NCBI GenBank assembly: GCA_040380755.1
Contig: JBEIIL010000171.1
Coordinates: 1 to 6,184, forward strand
Reading direction: 5' to 3'
Length of the DNA: 6,184 bases
DNA from: Alsobacter sp040380755
GTDB taxonomy: Bacteria > Pseudomonadota > Alphaproteobacteria > Rhizobiales > Beijerinckiaceae
The position numbers and the translations under genes were made by a program. A model generated the notes under the pieces. It was not told the DNA's origin and searched no databases. It worked only from the letters and a program-made list of their open reading frames with translations. Shown here piece by piece: positions 1 to 4,624 of the stretch (position 1 is the first letter of the stretch; the number at the start of each line of letters is the position of its first letter).

Positions 1-519
1 CAGCTCGGGGATGCGCGGGCCGAGGCCGGCGCGCTGCAGCGTCTCCAGCATGGCGATGCACTGCATCAGCGTCTCGCCCGTGCCTCCCGACTTGGAGATG
101 GCGACGAAGCGGGTGGCATGCAGCGGCAGGCGGCGCAGCACCGCCGCGTAGGTGCGGGGGTCGAGATTGTCCATGAAGTGGACGCGGGGCGGCGCGGCCA
201 GGGCGCCGAGGCCCGGCACGCCGTAGTCGCGCAGCTGGGCCAGCGTCTGGCCGCCCAGGCTGGAGCCGCCGGTGCCGAGCAGGACGATGTCAGTGGCGCC
301 GGCGCCGGTCAGACGCACCGCGGCGGCGGCAACGGCCGGGAGGTCGCGGGTCTCGGTGGAAAGATCAAGCAAAGCGAGACGGTGCTGCGCGGCGTCGTCC
401 TTGAGGCGCTCGAGCGCCGGAGCAACGGCGGCCAGGGCGGCGTCGAACTCCGCAGCCGGAATGCCGCCGGTGCCGATCGTGGCCTCCATGGCGAGGTCGA
501 GGCTGTGGTGCACGGCCAT
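1..519 (-). CDS. pgi: Glucose-6-phosphate isomerase, short type, N-terminal 173 codons (3' end outside window)
   Basis: Pgi interconverts glucose 6-phosphate and fructose 6-phosphate in the cytoplasm, at the entry to glycolysis and gluconeogenesis. The visible 173 residues hold the start of the first sugar-isomerase (SIS) fold: a helical N-terminus, then strand-loop LLGTGGSSLGG at residues 80-90 (the family's GIGGSxLG phosphate loop), FMDNLDP at 115-121 (the NxDP motif), and ISKSGGTGETL at 141-151, the short-type form of the SKT/S signature that binds the sugar phosphate. The glycine-rich loop at about residue 82 fits the roughly 430-450-residue bacterial form rather than the 550-residue E. 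coli form. The ATG at 519 is chosen because AGGAGGA lies five bases upstream. The catalytic Glu and His of the second half are beyond the window edge. The gene follows the M16 pair after 74 nt, with no obvious metabolic link to it. The family is clear; full activity cannot be judged from the fragment. Confidence 0.9.
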   Translation of the reverse strand, partial: MAVHHSLDLAMEATIGTGGIPAAEFDAALAAVAPALERLKDDAAQHRLALLDLSTETRDLPAVAAAAVRLTGAGATDIVLLGTGGSSLGGQTLAQLRDYGVPGLGALAAPPRVHFMDNLDPRTYAAVLRRLPLHATRFVAISKSGGTGETLMQCIAMLETLQRAGLGPRIPEL

Positions 520-524
520 GGCGT

Positions 525-531
525 GTCCTCC
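525..531 (-). promoter_or_regulatory. Strong ribosome binding site of pgi
   Basis: AGGAGGA on the minus strand, five bases before the ATG at 519, is a near-perfect match to the anti-Shine-Dalgarno sequence. It fixes the pgi start and is the strongest such site in the window, which suggests that pgi initiates on its own rather than by coupling to the M16 gene 74 nt upstream. Confidence 0.8.
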
Positions 532-593
532 TGTCGTCTTCTGTGGTCGAACCGAGGCTCGCCTGCCGCGTCAAGCAGCGCCGGCACCCCCGC

Positions 594-1880
594 TCAGAGT
601 CCGGTCGGGCGTCCCACCACGGCGACCAGCAGGCGGCCGTCACCAAACAGGCGGGCGGCGACGCGGGCCGCCTCGTCAGGCGTGACCGCGGCGACGAGAC
701 CGTTGCGGCGGTCCATGTAGTCGATGCCAAGGTTGTCCACCTGGATGCGCACCAGCTGGCCGGCGATCTTGGTCGAGGTGTCGAAGTTCAGAGCGTAGGA
801 GCCGATCAGGTATTTCTTGGCCTTGTCGAGCTCGTCCTCGGTCGGGCCGGAGGCGCCCATGGCGCGGATCTCGCTCTCGATCAGGGCCAGCGATTCGGCG
901 GCGCGCTCGTTCTTGGTCGAGGTGCCGCCGGAGACCAGCGCGGCATGCGCATAGGGCGCCAGATGCGAGTAGACCGAATAGGCAAGGCCGCGCTTCTCGC
1001 GTACCTCGCGGAACAGGCGGGCCGAAAACACGCCGCCTCCCAGCACGTGGTTGACGATCAGACCGGGGATCCAGTCCGGATCGCGACGGGCGAGACCCGG
1101 CGCGCCAAAGCGGATCGACGATTGCGGGATATCGAGGTCGACCACATGGCGGGTACCGATGCCATGCGGCGCGACATCGGCCACGATCTCCAGCGTGGCC
1201 CCGGCCGGCAGATGGCCGAAGACACGGTCGAGTTCGACGGCAAGAGCCGCCGCATCGATGGCGCCAACGACGCCGATCTTCAGCGTCTCGCGGGCGATCA
1301 CCCGCTCCCGGTAGGCTGTGAGATCGTCGCGCATGATCAGCGGCAGACTTTCCAGCGTGCCATGCACAGGGCGGCCATAGGGATGGTCGGGGAAGGCCGA
1401 CGCCGCGAAGGTGCGGGCGACCATCGCGTCGGGATCGTTGAGCTCATGGCGCACGCCGGCCTCGACCTGGGCCCGGACGCGCTCGATCGCCTCGTCGTCG
1501 AGACGCGGCTCGGCCAGGCAGAGGCGCAGCAGATCGAAGGCCTCGCCGCGATGCTTGATCAGCGTGCGCAGCGTGCCGGAGACCGCGTCACGATCGGCAT
1601 GAAAGCGCAGCTCCACGGCGAACTCGTCGAGTCGTTCGTGGAAGGCGGCGCTGTCATAGGGGCCGGCGCCCTCGTCGAGCAGGCCGGCGAGCATCGCCGC
1701 GGTGCCGGCCTTTCCGGGGGGATCCTGGGCGGCGCCGCCGCGCACCGAAAACTCCAGCGCGATCAGCGGAACCGTATAGTCCTCGACCAGCCAGGCCTCG
1801 ATGCCGGACGGCGAAACGACGCGCTGGATGCGGGAGGCGTGGCTGGCGTCGCGCGCGACGGGAGCGTTCATGACGGTCAC
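594..1880 (-). CDS. M16 family peptidase homologue lacking the zinc motif (probable non-catalytic, substrate-binding subunit)
   Basis: A 428-residue M16 protein with the usual two-domain layout: N-terminal M16 domain about 18-165 and C-terminal domain about 180-365. Where the catalytic HxxEH motif should stand (after PPGKAGTA) the protein reads AMLAG at 62-66, so both His ligands and the catalytic Glu are replaced; the third ligand position, Glu140 in IERVRAQVE, is kept. The segment REVREKRGLAYSVYS at 291-305 is the conserved Arg/Tyr substrate-binding region of M16B proteins. Family knowledge: in M16B heterodimers, such as the Sphingomonas sp. A1 pair, one subunit carries zinc and the other the R/Y pair. 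I therefore infer that it partners the product of the gene ending 20 nt upstream. No signal peptide is seen, so a cytoplasmic location is likely. I chose GTG at 1880 because GGAGG lies eight bases upstream; ATG at 1871 (425 residues) is the alternative but has a 17-nt spacer. Confidence 0.9.
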   Translation of the reverse strand: MTVMNAPVARDASHASRIQRVVSPSGIEAWLVEDYTVPLIALEFSVRGGAAQDPPGKAGTAAMLAGLLDEGAGPYDSAAFHERLDEFAVELRFHADRDAVSGTLRTLIKHRGEAFDLLRLCLAEPRLDDEAIERVRAQVEAGVRHELNDPDAMVARTFAASAFPDHPYGRPVHGTLESLPLIMRDDLTAYRERVIARETLKIGVVGAIDAAALAVELDRVFGHLPAGATLEIVADVAPHGIGTRHVVDLDIPQSSIRFGAPGLARRDPDWIPGLIVNHVLGGGVFSARLFREVREKRGLAYSVYSHLAPYAHAALVSGGTSTKNERAAESLALIESEIRAMGASGPTEDELDKAKKYLIGSYALNFDTSTKIAGQLVRIQVDNLGIDYMDRRNGLVAAVTPDEAARVAARLFGDGRLLVAVVGRPTGL

Positions 1881-1888
1881 TCGGGATG

Positions 1889-1893
1889 CCTCC
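1889..1893 (-). promoter_or_regulatory. Ribosome binding site supporting a GTG start for the second M16 gene
   Basis: GGAGG sits eight bases before GTG at 1880 and 17 bases before the in-frame ATG at 1871. Only the GTG has normal spacing, so this site favours a GTG start. The site lies in the short gap just after the TGA of the upstream M16 gene. Confidence 0.6.
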
Positions 1894-1900
1894 GGACGGC

Positions 1901-3220
1901 TCAGGCCGCCTCGTCCTTGATCAGGTAGCCGGTGACGCAGTGGCGCGGGTCGAGCCAACGGCGTGCGGCGTCGCGCACGGCCTCCGCCGTCACCGCCTCG
2001 ATGTTGTCGGGCCAGCGCGACACGCTCTCGACGGTGCCGCCGGTGGTGAGCGTCGAGCCGTAGATTCGGGCGAGCGACGACTGGCTGTCGCGGGCATAGA
2101 CCGTGTCGGCGATCAGCCGGGTCTTGGCGCGCTCAAGCTCGCGCGCTTCGACGCCGTCAGCGACAAGATGGGCGACCGTGGCGTCGATCTCGCGGCCGAG
2201 CGCCTCCAGCGCCACGCCGGGGCGTGGCACGGCGTAGAGCAGCAGCCGGGTGCGGTCGAGGGCGGTGCCCATGTACCAGCCGCCGGCCATCACCGCGTTG
2301 CGGCTCTCGACAACGAGGCGGCGGTGCAGGCGGCCGGTGGCGTTGGCGCCGAGAACCTGCAGCAGCACGTCCAGAGCCTCGGCCTCGCCGGGTGCGGCGG
2401 TGGCATAGGACGGCACCAGCCAGGTGCGCTGCAGCACCGGCTGCTCGACCTTGGGGTCGGCGAGGCTGACAAGCCTCGAGGCGCGGGAGTCGGGCTCTTG
2501 GGGGCGGACGCGCACGGGCGCCTCGCCGCGGGCCGGGATGCGCCCGTAGGTGTCGTCGGCGAGGCGGTGAACCTCTTCTGCATCGACATCGCCGGCCACC
2601 ACCAGGATGGCGTTTTCGGGGGTGTAGAAGCGGCGGTAGAACGCCAGCGCGTCCTCGCGGCCCAGTCCCTCGATCTCGTGCATCCAGCCGATGATCGGCT
2701 TGCCGTAGGGGTGGTGCGTGAACAGCGCCGCCGCGATGGATTCACCCAGCTGCGAGCCGGGATCGGTCTCGACGCGCATGCGACGCTCCTCGAGCACCAC
2801 GTCGCGCTCGGGATCGACGATGTCGTCCGACAGGACCAGGTTGGTCATCCGGTCAGCCTCGAGCGCCATCATGGTGCCGAGATGCTCGCGGGCGACGCGC
2901 TGGTAGTAGGCGGTGTAGTCCATCGACGTGAAAGCGTTCTCCTGGCCGCCGAGTTCGGCGACGATGTTGGAGAACTCGCCCAGCGGGTGCGCCTCGGTGC
3001 CCTTGAACATCAGGTGCTCGAGGAAATGGGCGATCCCCGACTTGCCGGCCGGATCATCGGCCGAGCCGTTGCGATACCAGATCATGTGGGTGACCACCGG
3101 AGTCCGGTGATCGGGGATGACGACAACCTCAAGCCCGTTGGCGAGGCGAAAATCGCTCACGGCCGGGCCGGCAGCGCTTGCGGCGGCGGCATCGCTCTCG
3201 GCGGCTGGGCTCGATGTCAT
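1901..3220 (-). CDS. M16B family zinc metallopeptidase (pitrilysin/processing peptidase-like), catalytic subunit
   Basis: A 439-residue zinc peptidase of the pitrilysin / mitochondrial processing peptidase beta family. The inverted zinc motif HFLEH stands at 65-69 (His65 and His69 ligands, Glu68 the general base), and Glu145 in ERDVVLEE, 76 residues after His69, is the expected third ligand. Other family landmarks are NGLEVVVIPD (28-37), GGQENAFTSMDYTAYY (91-106), HPYGKPIIGW (170-179) and FYTPENAILVVAGDV (198-212). The C-terminal domain (about 190-370) has a degenerate R/Y segment: RLVVESRNAVMAGGWY has Met where the partner has the Tyr of GLAYS. Together with the zinc-less neighbour 20 nt downstream this suggests a heterodimer with split functions. 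Residues 1-20 are an Ala/Ser-rich tail without a hydrophobic core, so no signal peptide. ATG at 3220 has AGGGAGA ten bases upstream. The natural substrate is unknown; these enzymes usually degrade peptides. A 106-nt leader with two hairpins precedes it. Confidence 0.95.
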   Translation of the reverse strand: MTSSPAAESDAAAASAAGPAVSDFRLANGLEVVVIPDHRTPVVTHMIWYRNGSADDPAGKSGIAHFLEHLMFKGTEAHPLGEFSNIVAELGGQENAFTSMDYTAYYQRVAREHLGTMMALEADRMTNLVLSDDIVDPERDVVLEERRMRVETDPGSQLGESIAAALFTHHPYGKPIIGWMHEIEGLGREDALAFYRRFYTPENAILVVAGDVDAEEVHRLADDTYGRIPARGEAPVRVRPQEPDSRASRLVSLADPKVEQPVLQRTWLVPSYATAAPGEAEALDVLLQVLGANATGRLHRRLVVESRNAVMAGGWYMGTALDRTRLLLYAVPRPGVALEALGREIDATVAHLVADGVEARELERAKTRLIADTVYARDSQSSLARIYGSTLTTGGTVESVSRWPDNIEAVTAEAVRDAARRWLDPRHCVTGYLIKDEAA

Positions 3221-3240
3221 CTGACGCGGATCTCCCTGGG

Positions 3241-3262
3241 GCGGTCCTGCAGCCAGGACCGC
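3241..3262 (-). promoter_or_regulatory. Perfect inverted repeat (hairpin) in the leader of the catalytic M16 gene
   Basis: Minus strand GCGGTCCTG, loop GCTG, then CAGGACCGC: a perfect 9-bp stem with a 4-base loop. It ends 20 bases before the ATG at 3220 and four bases upstream of the AGGGAGA ribosome site. No U-run follows on either strand, so it is not a standard intrinsic terminator. It could be an mRNA-stabilising or processing hairpin, or a protein operator. The structure is certain in the sequence; its role is not. Confidence 0.5.
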
Positions 3263-3277
3263 TTCCTCATATAGACA

Positions 3278-3304
3278 GGGGCCCTGCCTTGCGACAGAGC
3301 CCCC
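3278..3304 (-). terminator. Possible weak terminator or attenuating hairpin after the DUF3035-like gene
   Basis: Read on the minus strand, GGGG and CTCTG, separated by one bulged G, pair with CAGGG followed by CCCC around the loop TCGCAAGG. That gives nine pairs, one of them G-U. On the plus strand the G-U becomes a C-A mismatch, so the fold suits minus-strand RNA better. It begins 22 nt after the TAA at 3327. The bases after it (TGTCTATAT) are only moderately T-rich, so termination would be partial at best. The same TATAT stretch could serve as a -10 element, but I find no convincing -35. Confidence 0.3.
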
Positions 3305-3326
3305 GGTGCCGCATCGGCGGCGAAGC

Positions 3327-3989
3327 TTACTGACGGCCGGACTGCTGCCTGTTGAACGTCCAGGGGCTGGCTTCCTCGTTGTCGCTGATCTTCGGCTCGA
3401 TCCCGCGGCCCGGCAGCTTGCGGGAGGCCTTGTCGGACGGAGCCCGGTAGCCGCTCGGCGGATCGGTCAGGTAGCGGCGGTCCGGCTCCTGCGACGCCAG
3501 CAGGTTGGCCTCGGGTCTCGGCTTGGCGTTCGCCCCGGTGGGACCACCCGTCCAGAACTCGCGGCGCAGCTCGTCCTCGTAAGGGTTGGCAGGGCCGGTG
3601 TTGAGGCCGGCCCCGGCCACACGCCCGCCGCGCATTTCATCGATCGAGAGCGGCTTGCCCTCGTTGAGCTTGTAGGTGAGCGTGTCCGTGCGCGGGATCT
3701 TCGCCTGCGCGGCTTCCTTGCGCTTCTTCAGCACGTCCGGATCAGTCGGCCAGGCGGCGTTGGCGCGCGCCAGCGACTGCTGCGGCGGGCGCAGGTCCAT
3801 CTTCGGCGGCACCACGAGCGGGGGGCGCTCGCGGTACTCGATCTCGGGCTTGTCATCTTCCTTGAGGCCCAGCATCGACATGAACGAGTTGAGCGTCTCG
3901 GACTGGGCGCGCGCGGGCGCGGTGCCGGCAAGCGACGCCAGCAGTGCCAGGGCGGCAAGCGGGAGGACTGCGGAGGCTCTGGAGACCAT
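3327..3989 (-). CDS. Secreted proline-rich DUF3035/BamF-like protein, function not established
   Basis: A 220-residue exported protein. Residues 1-28 are a Sec signal peptide: a short Arg-containing start, a Leu/Ala-rich core (about 8-21), then ARA before Gln29 as a signal peptidase I site. The mature part is hydrophilic, rich in Pro and Arg, and probably largely disordered. The most family-like stretch is YRERPPLVVPPKMDLRPP at 52-69, which recalls the core of DUF3035, named BamF in alphaproteobacteria, a lipoprotein of the beta-barrel assembly complex. That match is from memory and is tentative. The protein contains no cysteine, so it has no lipobox and cannot be a substrate of the adjacent LspA. 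A second notable stretch is NPYEDELRREFW at 135-146. ATG at 3989 has AAGGA nine bases upstream. The gene lies 81 nt after lspA and probably belongs to its transcript. A soluble periplasmic protein of envelope biogenesis is the best guess. Confidence 0.85.
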   Translation of the reverse strand: MVSRASAVLPLAALALLASLAGTAPARAQSETLNSFMSMLGLKEDDKPEIEYRERPPLVVPPKMDLRPPQQSLARANAAWPTDPDVLKKRKEAAQAKIPRTDTLTYKLNEGKPLSIDEMRGGRVAGAGLNTGPANPYEDELRREFWTGGPTGANAKPRPEANLLASQEPDRRYLTDPPSGYRAPSDKASRKLPGRGIEPKISDNEEASPWTFNRQQSGRQ

Positions 3990-4070
3990 GCGATCCGATC
4001 CTTGGGAAGAGGGCGATCCTGCCCGGTATCACGGCATGTGCCCGGACTTCGGGGCAAATTCGAGGCAGCG

Positions 4071-4595
4071 TCAGGGGTTCGTGCCCGGGTCGGCTCGCCC
4101 GCTGCCTGGCGGCGGGCCTCCGGACCGGCGTCCCTCGACGAAGAGCGAGTCATACAGAATCAGCGCGACACCCGCAACGATCGCGGAATCGGCGACGTTG
4201 AAGACGTAGGGAAAGACCGGAATCCAGTGCAGCAGGACAAAGTCGGCGACGGCGCCATAGAGCGCCCGGTCGACGGCATTGCCCAGCGCCCCACCGATCA
4301 GCAGGCCCAGCGCGATCGCCAGCACCGTGCCGGTGCCGCGGGCGAGCCAGACCGACAGCCCGATGGCTGCAACGATCGAGAAGACCACGAGCCCCCAGCG
4401 GCCCCACTCCTGCTCCTGCTGGAACAGGCCGTAGGAGATGCCGCGGTTCCACACCATGACGAGTTCGAACAGCGGCCCGACACGCAGCGGCGGCCGCTCC
4501 GGCAGCCGCAGCACGTAGAGGATCCATGCCTTAGACGCCTGGTCGGCGAAGAAGACGAGCGCCGCGACGGCGGCGCCGAGGACGGGCGGCCTCAT
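4071..4595 (-). CDS. lspA: Lipoprotein signal peptidase (signal peptidase II)
   Basis: LspA is an inner-membrane aspartyl peptidase that removes the signal peptide of diacylated prolipoproteins before the lipobox Cys. The 174-residue product has the usual length and four hydrophobic segments (about 6-27, 67-85, 88-106, 131-152). Conserved boxes appear in order: DQASK (18-22), NRGISYGLF (50-58), GNAVDRALYGAVADF (105-119) and FNVADSAI (132-139). Asp118 and Asp136 are the expected catalytic pair. The C-terminal tail after residue 153 is polar and Gly/Pro/Arg-rich, as expected for a cytoplasmic end. ATG at 4595 is chosen because transmembrane segment 1 starts directly after it; a longer frame from 4667 would overlap ileS and add an unlike N-terminus. 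Only GGGG seven bases upstream serves as a weak ribosome site, so translation may depend on coupling from ileS, 25 nt upstream. The ileS-lspA pairing is widespread in bacteria. Confidence 0.96.
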   Translation of the reverse strand: MRPPVLGAAVAALVFFADQASKAWILYVLRLPERPPLRVGPLFELVMVWNRGISYGLFQQEQEWGRWGLVVFSIVAAIGLSVWLARGTGTVLAIALGLLIGGALGNAVDRALYGAVADFVLLHWIPVFPYVFNVADSAIVAGVALILYDSLFVEGRRSGGPPPGSGRADPGTNP

Positions 4596-4624
4596 GGCGA
4601 CGCCCCGCGGCGTGCGCTGCTCAT
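4592..4624 (-). other. Ten-codon bridging frame overlapping the ileS stop and the lspA start
   Basis: ATG at 4624 overlaps the ileS stop as ATGA; the frame encodes MSSARRGASP and ends with TGA at 4594-4592, which overlaps the lspA start, again as ATGA. Both junctions are the typical arrangement for translational reinitiation, and lspA itself has only a weak ribosome site. It may be a coupling mini-gene or a chance product of GC-rich sequence; I cannot decide without relatives. Confidence 0.3.

Noticed and set aside
569..574. TTGACG (minus strand) upstream of pgi as a possible -35 element.
   Set aside because: At 16-18 bases spacing the would-be -10 is TTCGAC or a shifted form with about two matches to consensus, so a promoter is not supported.
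1881..1958. Longer N-terminus for the second M16 protein from ATG at 1958.
   Set aside because: It would overlap the upstream M16 gene by 58 bases and adds an Arg/Pro-rich stretch unlike the family; GTG 1880 has a proper ribosome site.
4039..4056. TGCCC / GGGCA hairpin between lspA and the DUF3035-like gene as a terminator.
   Set aside because: Only a 5-bp stem with an 8-base loop and no T-run on the minus strand; such pairings are common at this GC content.
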